A stretch of DNA of 64,000 bases, taken from positions 1,612,001-1,676,000 of the forward strand of contig NC_052483.1 in the NCBI RefSeq assembly GCF_009730915.1, read 5' to 3'. Both the position numbers and the translations under genes were made by a program. The notes under the pieces are model-generated. The model did no database searches. It was given only the letters and a program-made list of their open reading frames with translations, and was not told the DNA's origin. Origin of the DNA: Dioscorea cayenensis subsp. rotundata. Its lineage: Eukaryota; Streptophyta; Magnoliopsida; Dioscoreales; Dioscoreaceae. Of the stretch, positions 12,247 to 24,000 are shown piece by piece (the stretch's first letter is position 1; every line of letters starts with the position of its first letter).

Positions 12247-15144
12247 ATGATTCAAGGAATATCAGCAGCAGATGTTTCTTCAGATAAAGACCAAATTGGT
12301 TATATTGAAACATCGACAACATTGACACCATCGGCAATGATGAGTTCAGAGGAGTATGTAAGTGATAACAGTTCTCTTTTGAGTTTGCAGCCATGGATTT
12401 TTAAAAGGGAGAAACAAGAGAAGATGGAAGGGAATGAGGGTGATTTTCATACAATGGGTTATGGACTTGAAAGATTGGTGAACAGGTTTGGGACTGAGTT
12501 TTCTCCGATGAGTGGAGATAGCATTAGAAGGCGAAGCTTGTTTAGAAGTAGGAGAACTCGTCGATACTATGTTAAACCTCTTACTTCGGTTGAGAACTCA
12601 CTGATCCCTCAGCTCTACAAGGATGTTGAGGTTGAAGAATGTATTTTTAGTTCGCCTCCGCCTTCGCTCACTCCAACTTTGAGACCATTCTGTATAAGTG
12701 ATGGGAGTCGGATTATCAGCAAGTCAAGCTCTGGTTCTTCGTGTATGACACTTGACAATGTGTTGCATAAGGAAGTTCATGAACTTGATTACAAGAACAG
12801 CGAGTTGACTTCCGGAGAGACGGACAAGGATGGTGGGGCTCCCCGTCTTCCTGAACGAAGTAAACAAAAGAGAAAGAACAGGAGGGTGAATCCAGAGCGA
12901 TCTCAGAAACATTCTCATTCTCGAGGTAATAATTCCATCCTCTATTCATAAACTTATTGAGCTTATGGCATTTGTATCCGTGATTAATTTGATGATGTTT
13001 ATCCCTATATATCCATGTATGTTTTTATGTATCTTATTATGTTGAGGTTGCAGAAGGATTAAGAGTTTATAGAGAACTATTTGTTATATGTTTCAGCTAA
13101 CGATTACTCACTTGCTTGACATGTTAATTGATATGATAATTGACGTTCTACTCAAGCATAAGTAATCATAGATTTTGATACTCATATTGTTTCTCAATTT
13201 TTATCAAAACATATGGAATCTTTCTTCTGTGTCTTTTGGCAAATGAGTGATGCTTCTTGTTTATTATCAATCTTATCGGCCAGAATGTTTTCGGCCTCAT
13301 CTAATGAACACTTCTTTGGCCAGGTTTATTTGATAAAATTTTTATGTACTGCCTTGGGGTAAATGTTGGTGTGATGTTTGCTGCTCTAGCGAATAAAAGA
13401 GAACTAGAGAAGTTGAATGGCATGTTGAAGTACTCAGAGAGCTTGGTTCAGGATTTGCAAGAGGAACTTGAGATGAAGGATTCAGTCTTTGTAAGGGAGC
13501 TTGAGAATGAAACCAATGAAGCTCGAGAGCCTAATCTGATTTCCAATGCCGAGAAATCTACTGCATCTATCCAGAATCAAGCCCTGCCATCCCCTGAACC
13601 TGTGAATGTGATAGAAGAAGATGATCAACAAGCCCCATCTGAGCTGGCAAGTGACCCGGAAGCTCTTACTAAAATTGAAGCTGAGCTTGAAGCTGAATTG
13701 GAGAGATTGGAACAGAGCTTGAATGCTTCTAGTTTGAAACAGAGAATTCATGATCTTACTGAGGTATGGCTGTTTATGTTACCTTCAGTTTGATCCATAG
13801 ATTCTTTTATATCTGAAACATGCCAGATGAATTTCTTCACATTTGTTCGTCTTGTGAAATTCTAGCTAGAGAGCAGCATCATGATCTTCATCCTTGTTGA
13901 TGATATCTAACCATGGAATATGCAGTCATTTTCACTTTACCGTTTTAGACATTAGAGAAGAATTAAAGCCATTAAGGGCCTTGAAAGTTCTCATTGTTTG
14001 AGTTGTCCATCTTGGGTCTTGAACTATACAACTTTATTCATTTCAGCGCTTCTATACAATGTGGGCTTAAATATATGTATATATGTGGCACGAGTGTAAC
14101 CACATGCGCACTAATCTTTGTGGCTCAGGGGCCAATATATATATATATATATATATTTTAAGGACCGGACTAAACAATTTACCACACTTTAAGTTACACT
14201 AGTAGCTTCAACATGGTTGTATTACTAATTATGAAATCTAAATAGATCATCATCCAAAAACATTGAGAAACTTCAGGTAGTTTCTTCCAAAAATAGATAA
14301 GGATAAGACATTACTGTAGAACGATATCTGCATTGTTGAGCCATTGCATGATAACCACACGATTTTTTTACTTAATCTAGTGAGCTTTGTTATCTAAGTT
14401 AGCGAACTCTGTCTGCAGCTTGATCCAGATCTCCTAGTGGACGTCGTCCATGGGGAACTTAAAGCTGATACGATTGACACGGAAAGCCTGTATGAAGCCA
14501 AAGGAGATACTGACAGCACCTCTGCATTTGAGACACTCGATGTGAATTATGCTGTATCACCTACAGAACTAAGTATACGTCTTCATGAATTGATTGAAGT
14601 TCGGCTTCATGAACGCATTGAAGAGCTCGAGAGAGCCCTGTCACAGAGCCAGCAGAAAGCCCAACTTATGGAAACCGAGCGAGTGAGCACCAGGATAGAC
14701 TTCTCAATCAGCGACACAGGATCGTCTTCCAATCAAGAAAGCCCGAGATCAGCAGAAGCAGACATTGCTCAAGTCCATCCACTCTGCATAAACTTGACCG
14801 GAGATGCAGTCAATGCTTATGACGAAGCTTACGAAGAGTTCATGCGGATGACCGAAACATTGCAGCTGAGTACTCCAACAACAACTAATGCTGATGATGA
14901 ACAGATTGATGAGTGTTATGTAGAGGAAACATTACCAGGGTTTGATGATGAAGCACAGACATGGGGACACATGTTGAAAGGTAAAAAGTATGGTGATGAA
15001 ATTATAACTGATTTAGGCAGTGAAGAGGATGATGTTGAGGATGAAGAGGGAAAGGAATTGATTCAAAAGATTGTAGAGAAAACTAAGAAAGGATCCCCTG
15101 TACTGATAAATGCTCAAATGATGTTCTTTGCATTGGATACTTGA
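12247..15144 (+). CDS. POLAR-like protein (stomatal-lineage polarity scaffold family)
   Basis: Exons 12247-12925, 13324-13763 and 14419-15144 join in frame into 614 aa. Recognisable family signatures are the hydrophobic YCLGVNVGVMFAALANKRE segment (about residues 236-254), the coiled-coil with LVQDLQEELEMKDS, and the late coiled-coil with LHERIEELERALSQSQ. Much of the remainder is Ser- and acid-rich and probably disordered; a basic RRRSLFRSRRTRRYYV cluster lies near residue 97. In Arabidopsis, POLAR marks the cortical crescent with BASL and recruits BIN2-type GSK3 kinases during asymmetric divisions; POLAR-like relatives are less studied. The start used is the first in-frame ATG after the acceptor at 12,229. 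Dicot relatives begin with a short upstream exon, and no phase-compatible coding exon was found here, so the N-terminus is uncertain. Confidence 0.85.
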
Positions 15145-15707
15145 TAATTACATTGATAATATAATTAAATATAAGTATCACAGAGTCATTTCTTTTTGTG
15201 TTTGGTGGAATTTCCAAAGTTGTTAATTGTAATTAATTAAGTCTGCCAAATTGTTTATTGATCCTATTAATTTGTAATCCTTAGGTTTCACTTTTCTTCT
15301 TGTATTGCTGTGATTGCAGAAGGTACCAACTTTGCAGAAAACAACATATATATATATATATATATTAATCAGAGATTCACTTGAAAACTTAATAAAGGGA
15401 ATTATCTGTGAAAAGAAACCCTAAAATATAAAACAAAAAAAAAAACTCCAAATTATGAGCATACTTGATGAAAACATATTTCCATAAACCATCTAAACAA
15501 ACAGTCTATATGTTCCCAGAGTCTGAATGTTCCCAGTTGCAGAAATGATAAGAAAATTGAAAGAAGATGCAGCAGAAATACAAAGAACATCTCTTCAAAG
15601 AAGTTCATTCGCTTGCTATTCATCCAGACAAGAGTACAAGATAAATCGATCCAGTATGTTAAATGCTAAGTTCTCTGCATTTTATGATAAGCGAAGATTT
15701 CTCCCAC
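15145..15707. other. Spacer between convergent genes (POLAR-like and RNA-binding protein)
   Basis: This 563-bp tail-to-tail spacer should contain both 3' UTRs. It includes a (TA)n tract near 15,346-15,365 and A/T runs suitable as polyadenylation signals. No gene is seen. Confidence 0.5.
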
Positions 15708-17371
15708 TCAGCTGCGCTTGTCCGCGTAATCATCTGGTTCATCATCATCATCCTTGACATCGTCATCAAGTTCATTTTGATTGTCTGCATCAAAAGCCGA
15801 GTTGCCAAGGTTGCTCCTATACTGATCTCCACCTGTACCAAATCCTGCATCTGCATTTCCGCCATAACTCGCTGGAGCGCCACTGCTGGCAAAGTTGTCG
15901 TGTGCGGCACCACTGACGTAGCTGTCATTGCCGCCACCACCTCCAGCAACACCATAACCACCACCACCTGCACTGCCACCATAGCCACCACCGGCACCAC
16001 CACCATAGCCACCACCATCACCACCATAGCCACCTCCCCCATAGTTGCCTCCGCCATAGCCTCCTCCCCCATAGTTGCCTCCACCGTAGTTACCACCACC
16101 ACCACCATAGCCACCACCGTAACCTCCACCATAACCACCACGAGGTCCACTTGTTCGGTCAGTAGCATAGTTCACTCTCACAATACGGCCATGAAGATCC
16201 TAAAGCAGCATGGAAACCAACCAAATTATATTTAATGCAAAGCATATGATGGGCAGGTCATGTGGTAAAGAACATCACCACAAAGTCGGTGCATAAATCA
16301 GATATGATATTATCAATAAGGCAAAGCTAATTCTCTGCTAAAACCAAGTTAATGGTGTTCATAAGCACATCATGCAACAAAACAAAAACCACATAATAGA
16401 TACAAAGCAAAAATCATACGCAAGACTAGGGTTGTTTCTGGGGATGTCGAGGGACTGTAACTTGATTCCCTGATGGTAGGATGTGATTTCATTTCAAACC
16501 CAAATTCGTTTTATACAAAAGCTCATGGTCACACATATTGCTAAATTTGATATCATATAGTCTCTTAATTTGTGCCCTTACAAGTTTTGATAAGTGGGCT
16601 AACCAAATCAAAGTTGGGTAGTTTTATATCTACATGTGGCAAGGCTAGAATCTAACAATATCTGGCCAGCCTGATCACCATGCTAATGATATAACTTAAG
16701 AGGTCCAAGGGATTTTTACAAACTTGATTGTCCCCTGAAACAAACACTGCAATAGAATATAGTTACACAAGAAATATTTAGAATTTACAGTGTACAAACT
16801 AAAAATCAATACATTCCTTCCAACTACATAGCATATCACCAAGTTAAAAGCCAAGACAGAAACATATCAATATGTTCGTCAAATTACCTTTCCATCCATA
16901 GCAGTTAGTGCATTAGAGGCATCCTCAGTGGATGTGAAAGTCACAAAACCAAATCCTCTCGACCTGCCAGTCTCCCGATCGACAATGATCCTAGCTGAGA
17001 AAGAAAAAAAAACATCTCAGAAACCACAAGAAATTTTTGGCAGGCTAGCCTTAAGAATCAGAATCTGAAATCATCACAAGCCTCGAAAATTTAACTATCC
17101 ACATGCCTTCAACAACTTCACCATGGCTACTAAATGACTCTCTCAAGCTTTGGTCGTCCATGCCATACGGGATTCCTATAAAAATATTCACAACATCACA
17201 AACAGCACAAAACCGAACATGCATTAAAAAAAAAAAAATACAGTGGAAGGAACGCCACAAACCTCCAACAAACAGTTTTGAAGAAGACATGCATCTTATT
17301 GCTTGGTAAAGAGAGGGACTTGAGCTTATAGATTTCTTCAGGAAATTTCCAATTTTATTGGAAAAAGCCAT
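15708..17371 (-). CDS. Mitochondrial-type glycine-rich RNA-binding protein (RRM + Gly-rich tail)
   Basis: Minus-strand exons 17263-17371, 17107-17175, 16888-16994 and 15708-16199 give 258 aa. The N-terminus (MAFSNKIGNFLKK, Ser-rich) looks like a mitochondrial presequence. One RRM follows, with RNP2 KLFVGGIPYG and RNP1 SRGFGFVTF. The tail is about 80 residues of GGYGGG/GGGGYGG repeats, then an Asp/Glu-rich C-terminus ending YADKRS. The family (GR-RBP2-5, related to organellar RRM editing factors) binds RNA and is linked to cold response and mitochondrial RNA processing or editing. Intron 2 appears to start with GC rather than GT: the exon must end GTTGAAG and join CTAGGATC to give VEARIIVDRE, which every relative has. 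A leader intron lies upstream. Confidence 0.92.
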
Positions 17372-18200
17372 GGTCGGCACCCTGTGATCAAAAGAAGATG
17401 CTAGATATAGAAAAGGAGAAGCAAAACCCAGTTTATTCTGTCAATTCTCAACTATAACAATAAAAAAATGCATACCTACAATCAAATCAACTGATACAGA
17501 TACATGAGAACATTGAGAAGTGAAGAAAAACAACAACAGAACTTAGATTTCATATAGATGCCAATCAAATCATGGAACCATCACCTCCATCAAAAGCACA
17601 ATCATTGATTCAAGAAGAAGCACCAATCAACAAGATCACACACATAATATTGACAGATAACCACAAATTACCACAAACATCTGAATAAATAAATCCTGCA
17701 CGAACAATCACCGCTATGAAAAAAGCATCCATGAATTCGAGAAGCAGCACCAATCAACAAGATCATACACATAAACATAACAAATTACCAAAAAAATTAT
17801 CACATAACATAACAAAAACAAATAAATAAGCATCAACATATCATTGCAAATAAAGAAAAACACCGAATATTTACAAAACCTAGAAAAATACCAACAAGAA
17901 ATCAAAGATCAGCATCAAAAGAACACCAAAACAAGGATTTGGGATGGGATTAGGGCTTGTACCTCTCAAAAGGCCTCACCTTTTTCTCTCCGCTTCGGGG
18001 GCTAAAAACCCTAAACCTCACAGAACCAAAACCAGGGTTCTAAAAATGAGGATTTGGATGGAGGGTGTTTATGGTACCCGATTATGAAATCTTGGCCGTT
18101 TATTTTCTCAATGAAGAATATCTGACCGTTGGATGCGATAAGCAAAGTCTGGGCCGTCAGATGTGCATTCTTGTGGGCCCTCTCAAGATATTTTATATAA
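17372..18200 (-). promoter_or_regulatory. Leader, leader intron and promoter of the RNA-binding protein gene
   Basis: On the minus strand a GAGAG|GTACAAG donor near 17,961 marks the end of a non-coding first exon, so most of 17,380-17,960 is leader intron. That intron carries an imperfect direct repeat (CACCAATCAACAAGATCA at about 17,620 and 17,747). A telo-box-like AAACCCTAAACC (plus-strand reading) lies at about 18,006-18,017. TGGGCC site-II-like motifs lie near 18,149 and 18,174. These two motif types often occur together upstream of plant ribosomal and mitochondrial-protein genes. The transcription start is inferred, not seen. Confidence 0.5.
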
Positions 18201-18910
18201 CTCATCCAAAGAGATTTTTTATTTGCCTACCAATTTATTTAATTCTAGTTATTTACCGCCCCGGTAAATTTTTATATATATATATTTTTTTAATTTATGT
18301 CAAAGTATACATAAATGATTGTTGCCATTTTATTTATTTATTAAAAATATGCTTTGTAATATTGAAGAACAAATATTAGAATTTCCTTATGATTACTTCA
18401 TTAAAATCAATTATATCAAAATTATTCTATGGGTTTCATGCAAATGAAATTAACAAGAAAGTTTTATGGTAATTATTAAAAAAAATGAAAAATAATTTTC
18501 TTGTATTCCAAGGGATGATAAGTAAAACCCTTGTGATACATATATGGTATTACGTTATTTGCGGACATTAACATCCACAAAGGATGAAAAGGTAGAGAGA
18601 CAAAATAGTAAAGAGAGACAGGGAAAGGAAATGAAGTAAAATATATATAAATAGTGATATGTATACTGTGGCTCCGGGTTGTACTTAGTTGCTGAGAGGA
18701 TAGTTGGATTTGTTTATAATTTTTTTTTAGGTTGAGGTGCTAGTATAAATAAAATTTGATGGTTTAGATACTAATTTGTGCATCCCAATTTTTTTTAACT
18801 GTATAATATTGATAGTAAAAATTACTGTATATTTATTGAAATCCACTGATTGGAAGAGAACGTTCGTTAAAAAATTATCCGCAAACGTTTTCAAAGAACC
18901 AACCCTTTCC

Positions 18911-18949
<39 letters not shown>

Positions 18950-19228
18950 TAAATTCATCAAATTCAGTCAAACAAATATTAGCAACATAAAATTTTGAAG
19001 AAACACCCAAAAAAATTAGATTCACATACAAAAAATTGAAGGGAGATCTTGCAACAAAATATGATCAAACATTACCATGATGTATATTCACCAAATAAAA
19101 ATTTTGCTACAAATCCATTACAACCAGTGGTTAACAGAAATAACTGTAAATCTAAGTTACTGAAATATCCTAAATACACAATGAATGAACAAGTTCAAAA
19201 ACATTATTCTGCAGCAAAATGACAGTGG
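18201..19228. other. AT-rich spacer with a long (TA)n microsatellite
   Basis: This contains the upstream flank of the RNA-binding protein gene and the 3' UTR of EXO70. The most notable item is an uninterrupted (TA)n tract at 18,913-18,946. No conserved open frame or RNA was recognised. Confidence 0.6.
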
Positions 19229-20998
19229 CTAATGAAGTGATTTCGGTGATCCTTCGAACAAATCAAGAATGTAAGCTGCAAGATCATCTGCAGAGTATTT
19301 GATGTACTTGTTTCTGTGCCTCACACCATCAAGTTGGCTCGAATATCGACCAATGAATGTTCGGTAAGCTTGTAGAAGGATATGTGATACTGAAATTCTA
19401 AGATCCTCGCGAAGTTCAACTGCAGGTACCAACCATGCTGTTTGATTTCTGTAAACCTCTTCGAATGCGAGGTTGAAGTGTTTGAATTTATCTTTGAGTA
19501 CACTATTTGAAGGTGTCGAACCCCCCTCATCCTTCAAGAAAGACAGCACTGAAGGCCATGACGCTCTCTCGTAACGCATTTCGTAATTCCTGAACTTCCT
19601 TTTGGTTTCCTTGATCCAGTTGTCGTTGAAGAACGTTCGAAGTTCAGAATCCTTAACCTTTTGAAACATGTAATAAATGTTATTCATCAGAAATATATTC
19701 TGCAATGCAGCATCCTTGTATAGCATGGACCTTGTGTTAAGGTTTGATTCGAGAATTGATACAATAGATAGGAGATGATGAGACAATGGTGTTACATGAA
19801 AAGAACCTGTTTGCTCCTTTTGATTGTCAAGAAGTGGTTCAAGTGTACTGCTATAATCCCCAAGAGTCTTGATGTAATTCATCACATATTTTGTGATAGG
19901 GTGCACTCCACCTCCGACAAGTGCATTCTTTGATCTATTGTTTCGAATGGCATTCTTGAACTCTTTGAAGATCACTCTAATAGTTTCACCCAATCTCGAC
20001 ACAACATCATGGCATTCAGTCAAGATAGAAGAACAAGACTCTTCAGGGAACATAGACTCTACATCTGGCAGAAGATCAGTTAAACATTCATACATGTCAA
20101 GAATACGGAAAATTTTCTCTAGCTTTGGAGTTCCAATTGCAATTGCCTCAGCAAAATTAAGTAATCGTAAGATCGAAACCTTTGATATTTCAACAAAACA
20201 ACGCTCCCTCACTGATGTCGAATAATCTCCAAGAACAACATTGCAGAGATGTCTTTCACTGGTAAGATAAACCCGGACGAAAACTTTCATAGCTTGGTTC
20301 CACCTCTTGATTTTTTTATTTAACACTCTCCAGTGCATTTGTAGGATTTCTTCAATACTCCATTTCTCCATGCAAAGAGCCGAAAGACACTCATCCAATG
20401 CTTGCTTTCGGATATTAACATAAGCCCGGCAGCATTCCATGTCATAGTTGCAAATTAGCATCATCCCGGCAATGCATTTAAGATCAAAAACAGCACCAGG
20501 ATCAACTAAATTAATGACAAAATCCTCCGCATGAATACTACTCTCACTCCGAATCCTACCCTCGATCTGTTCCTCTTCAAGAGAACTACAAGAGTACTCA
20601 TCCACAGAGCCTTCTTCCGATGAAGGGAAAGACATGAGGCCGGGCTCAACAAGTTGCTCATTGTGAACAAGAAGATAGATGAACTCCTCCTCAAGCCTTG
20701 CCATTGCCATTTGAAGCAAACAATGAGCTCGGTCTAAAAATTCATTACTGCTCCCTGAGCTTTCAGTGAATTTTCTCACTTCATCCACAACACACAAATA
20801 TTCAGAAGATTTCTTTACTCCATAGCTCCATATCATGGACTCATCAACATCCTGAGCAAGGATCTTTTCCTCCATGACTCCCAATCTCCATTCCTTATTC
20901 ATGATCTCTTCTTCCTCAATGCTCAAGTTGGAAAACTTTGTTGGCATTTCATCAGTAAAGTGATCTGCATCTTTTTCCACACTTGCAACTTTAGCCAT
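19229..20998 (-). CDS. EXO70: EXO70 exocyst subunit (E-clade-like)
   Basis: A single uninterrupted coding exon encodes 589 aa from the ATG at 20,998 (MAKVASVEKD). EXO70s tether secretory vesicles to the plasma membrane as part of the octameric exocyst; plant genomes carry many paralogues with roles in defence, autophagy and wall deposition. Family hallmarks are the acidic VDEYSCSSLEEEQIEGRI segment before the core, DLKCIAGMMLICNYDMECC, VRVYLTSERHLCN, NFAEAIAIGTPKLEKIFRIL, and the near-invariant VHPITKYVMNYIKTLGDYSS. The C-terminus is short and ends LFEGSPKSLH, with YTAEDL-type residues replaced by YSADDL. Most plant EXO70s outside the A clade are likewise single-exon. The assignment to clade E rests on memory of EXO70E2 and is tentative. 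The leader is interrupted by an intron full of tandem repeats. Confidence 0.93.
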   Translation of the reverse strand: MAKVASVEKDADHFTDEMPTKFSNLSIEEEEIMNKEWRLGVMEEKILAQDVDESMIWSYGVKKSSEYLCVVDEVRKFTESSGSSNEFLDRAHCLLQMAMARLEEEFIYLLVHNEQLVEPGLMSFPSSEEGSVDEYSCSSLEEEQIEGRIRSESSIHAEDFVINLVDPGAVFDLKCIAGMMLICNYDMECCRAYVNIRKQALDECLSALCMEKWSIEEILQMHWRVLNKKIKRWNQAMKVFVRVYLTSERHLCNVVLGDYSTSVRERCFVEISKVSILRLLNFAEAIAIGTPKLEKIFRILDMYECLTDLLPDVESMFPEESCSSILTECHDVVSRLGETIRVIFKEFKNAIRNNRSKNALVGGGVHPITKYVMNYIKTLGDYSSTLEPLLDNQKEQTGSFHVTPLSHHLLSIVSILESNLNTRSMLYKDAALQNIFLMNNIYYMFQKVKDSELRTFFNDNWIKETKRKFRNYEMRYERASWPSVLSFLKDEGGSTPSNSVLKDKFKHFNLAFEEVYRNQTAWLVPAVELREDLRISVSHILLQAYRTFIGRYSSQLDGVRHRNKYIKYSADDLAAYILDLFEGSPKSLH

Positions 20999-21150
20999 GC
21001 AATCTAATGGAAACAAACTTATGAGTTCCAGATTACATACATTTTTGTTATTCTTATCTCTCCCACTGCATGCAAGAACATTAACAGATGCAAAATCTAG
21101 TGCATTTGACAGAACATTTGAATAGAATTGGATTCATGATTCAATAAAAA
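20999..21150 (-). other. 3' end of the EXO70 leader intron
   Basis: Upstream of the EXO70 ATG the minus strand offers a TCCATTAG acceptor only a few bases before the start codon. It is preceded by AT-rich intron sequence that passes directly into the tandem array. No in-frame upstream ATG was noticed. Confidence 0.45.
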
Positions 21151-21812
21151 CAAAATCTAGTGCTCAAATCACTGCAACAATCAGCATTGGAAGCACAAGC
21201 AAAATATATGAACAAAATTAGCAGAACATGCTAAAAAGTTGAGATTTTCAAGCAAATTCAAGCCTTGCAAGGTGAGAAATTGAAAACTCGAGACTAAATC
21301 CAGTTTATATAATCCAAAACAAAAAACAGAATCTAATGCTCAATCACTGCAACATACACCATTGGAGAAACAACCAAAATATTGGACCAAAATTAACAGA
21401 ACATGCTAAAAAGTTGAGATTTTTAATCAAATGCAAGCCTTGCAAGGTGTGAAATTGAAAACTCAAGACTAAATCCAGATTATATAATCCATAACAAAAA
21501 AACAGATTCTAGTGCTCAAATCACTGGCAACAACATACACCTTTGGAGAAACAACCAAAATATTGGACCAAAATTAACAGAACATGCTAAAAAGTTGAGA
21601 TTTTTAATCAAATGCAAGCCTTGCAAGGTGAGAAATTGAAAACTCAAGACTAAATCCAGATTATATAATCCAAGAACCTAGTGCTCAAATCACTGGAACA
21701 TACACCATTGGAAAACACAAACCAAAATATTGGACCTAAAATTAACAGAAAATGCTAAAAAGCTGAGATTTTTAAGCAGATAAAAGCCATGCAAGGTGAG
21801 AAATTGCAAACC
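21151..21812. repeat. Nearly four tandem copies (period about 170-177 bp) in the EXO70 leader intron
   Basis: The phrase CTAGTGCTCAAATCACTG recurs with its 'tgctcaa' at 21,161, 21,338, 21,513 and 21,682. Each unit continues through an AACATGCTAAAAAGTTGAGA block and CCTTGCAAGGTGAGAAATTG. The last unit runs into the apparent leader-exon donor near 21,812, whose flank has the same GCAATTTCTCACCTTGCA reading on the minus strand. The array therefore seems to have grown from the first bases of the intron itself. Middle copies are most similar to one another. Confidence 0.85.
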
Positions 21813-22211
21813 TGAATCCGAAAGTTGGAAGCTTGAGACGAAATCAAGGGTTTAAAACCGGATTTAAGTTCAGATTTTGGGGAAATTTTGAAGCATTTGA
21901 GAAGTTTTCTTATGAAATATCTGGTCATTAGTGAAAGCGTAGTCAACGTGGGGCCATGCAGTTGAAAAGCCTATCCTTTAATTATGGACTTTGATAGAAG
22001 ACCGGATGGTCTTGACCGTCGGATAAAAATGGATGGTTGAGATGCAAAGCGCGTTGACTTGACTCAGAAAAAGTCATCTTGGGCTTTGAAAATTAATTTT
22101 AACAAGACTTTCAAATATTTGTAAAGATATATATGTATTTTCTTTTTTTTTAAATATATATATATAGACTTTTTGGTTTTACTTTAAAATTAAAAAAAAA
22201 AAATTATTTAT
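21813..22211 (-). promoter_or_regulatory. EXO70 first (non-coding) exon and promoter
   Basis: On the minus strand, CGGATTCAG|GTTTGC near 21,812 is a good donor. The upstream stretch to about 21,950 is therefore the likely leader exon. Further upstream, W-box-like TTGAC cores cluster (about 21,940 and 22,045-22,062, read on either strand), which would fit a defence-responsive EXO70. This is a motif observation only. An AT-rich stretch separates it from the tRNA. Confidence 0.4.
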
Positions 22212-22285
22212 TGGCCCATGCAGGTCTCGAACCTGCGACCTTCGCGTTATTAGCACGACGCTCTAACCAACTGAGCTAATAGGCC
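22212..22285 (-). tRNA. tRNA-Ile (anticodon AAU, read as IAU)
   Basis: The minus strand reads GGCCTATTAGCTCAGTTGG and so on, folding into a complete cloverleaf of 74 nt. The 7-bp acceptor stem GGCCTAT/ATGGGCC has one T-G pair, and the A-box TAGCTCAGTTGG is intact. The anticodon loop CTAATAA holds AAT, the T-arm has GGTTCGAGACC, and the discriminator base is A. There is no intron and no encoded CCA, as usual for a nuclear tRNA gene. A run of T downstream on the minus strand (about 22,202-22,192) would stop RNA polymerase III. Confidence 0.96.
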
Positions 22286-24000
22286 TTTGTTTCAAGGGAT
22301 GAATAATTGTTAATTAGTTTAATTTAAATTATCACAATTTAATTTTTAGAAAAAATAATAATAATCAAATTAAGTGAAAATAAATAACATGGTTTGTTCA
22401 AAAATCCCCAAAATAGATACATATACCCCTTAAAAGCATTACTTTCATATATTACTAAGAATCAATAAATAATTTTATGAGAAAAATCTTTTATACCTCA
22501 TTTAAAAAAATTTTTGAATTTTTTTTCCTTAAGTTTTTTTTAATAAATATATATGAATGCAAGGATAGAAACAACAATGAAAATAGTCAATTCCGTTACT
22601 TGCATCCATTTGGTTATTCACCAAATCTGCACATAAGTAAATAAAAAATAATGTGAGACAAAATTTATTTGAGTTTTCAATCTACTTTGTTTTAGTGAAT
22701 AAACCACGTATAGATTAAATAACAATAAAAGTGTGGAATCATAGCTAGTACATATATTGAAAATAGTTAAAATATGAAAAAACTAGAAAATATAAAAGTA
22801 AATCTCATATAAAGCTGCTTTCAAAGTGTTAGGGAAAAAAGGGAAGTGGGTTGACTTCCTCCACTTCATATGTTTATTTGTCCTGAAGTGTGAAAGTGTT
22901 CTATTTGTTGATAGACTTAGAAATATTATTCAATTATGATTGGAATTTCAAATTATAATGTTGAAGTCGGAGGGATTCTTTAATTTTTTTATTTCATATA
23001 AACTTTTTGTACACGAAATAGCTGTGGTATATCCATCTATAAATTATTAAAAAAATTTCAAAGCTGTGACACATCCATCACTATATTATTAAAAAAATAT
23101 ATTGAAAAATTTATAACCTTTTCAGGTTATTGGAGTCATTGGAAATATTTTAGATATTTTTTTATCGATACACACAATTATCCATTTGCAAGATCATAAT
23201 TATTGATATGGGACTTTTTCATCATAAAAAAAAACCTTTTATTACAATGGAAACAGAAGTAATGTAGATAGTTCAAGAATCGAAGTCGATTTGCTTTATA
23301 ATACATTTCCCCCACTTCTGTTTAAAATGGATTTTGAACTAAATTTACTTCAACATTTTTTTACTGAAGTGGGAAGAAATGAATTAATTTATAAAAAAAT
23401 TCATTTCACTCGACTCCAAAAGTCTTTTTGAACTACAGTCTGCCCTATAATACCTAAATTCTCGTTTTTATTACTCGACTTTGTATGAAATAAGCAATAA
23501 AAAGTCTTTAAAAAAATACTACATCAACTTCTTCCCACTTCAGGAAAGTGCATTTCCCCGCTTTCCCCAAATGAATAGGCCTTAGAGAAAAACATGCATG
23601 CATTGATCCTAAACCAACACAGGCAATATCACGAACATATTGTTAATGTATACAAACCTAAAGCACCAAGTGCACTAAGAGGCCATTTGATTCACGGCAA
23701 TCGATTAGAATGGCGAAGTACAAGATGAACAAGTCTTCCAATTAGCAAACTCTTTCCAACTGGTGATGATGATGGCCGTAAATTCAAATCCATAAAATAA
23801 AAAAACACAGGCTCAGATTAATATATATGGACCTCTGGTTCTGAGGTACAAGAGTTGATTTCTGTTAGAAGCTCATCAACTGAACAAAGTGGGAAAGAAA
23901 GAAAAAAAAAACTCTACTCTAAAAAGGAAGAGATACAAAAGCTCATGACAATTTGCAAGGAAAGAAGAGCTATCCTTCTAGTTTCTGATTTCAAGCATCA
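22286..24000. other. AT-rich spacer with a possible MITE
   Basis: No gene is seen. About 22,835-23,585 looks like a non-autonomous element (listed separately). The final 300 bp before 24,000 should be the AFP 3' UTR. An open frame near 23,855-24,052 overlaps the antisense of AFP and has no conserved content. Confidence 0.5.
22835..23585. mobile_element. Possible hAT-type MITE or related non-autonomous repeat
   Basis: The left edge (GGGAAAAAAGGGAAGTGGG) and the reverse complement of the right edge (GGGGAAAGCGGGGAAATGC, then GAAGTGGGAAG) are loosely inverted. The interior repeats CCCACTTC and GAAGTGGG in both directions. The right end borders AGGCCTATTCATTTGGGG (minus-strand reading). A similar vocabulary recurs at about 31,650-32,420. 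The ends are not exact, so the call is weak. Confidence 0.35.

Noticed and set aside
15659-16235. Long open frames on both strands and in other frames over the Gly-rich tail
   Set aside because: They arise from the low-complexity GGN codons of the RNA-binding protein. The frame with RNP motifs and correct splicing explains the region.
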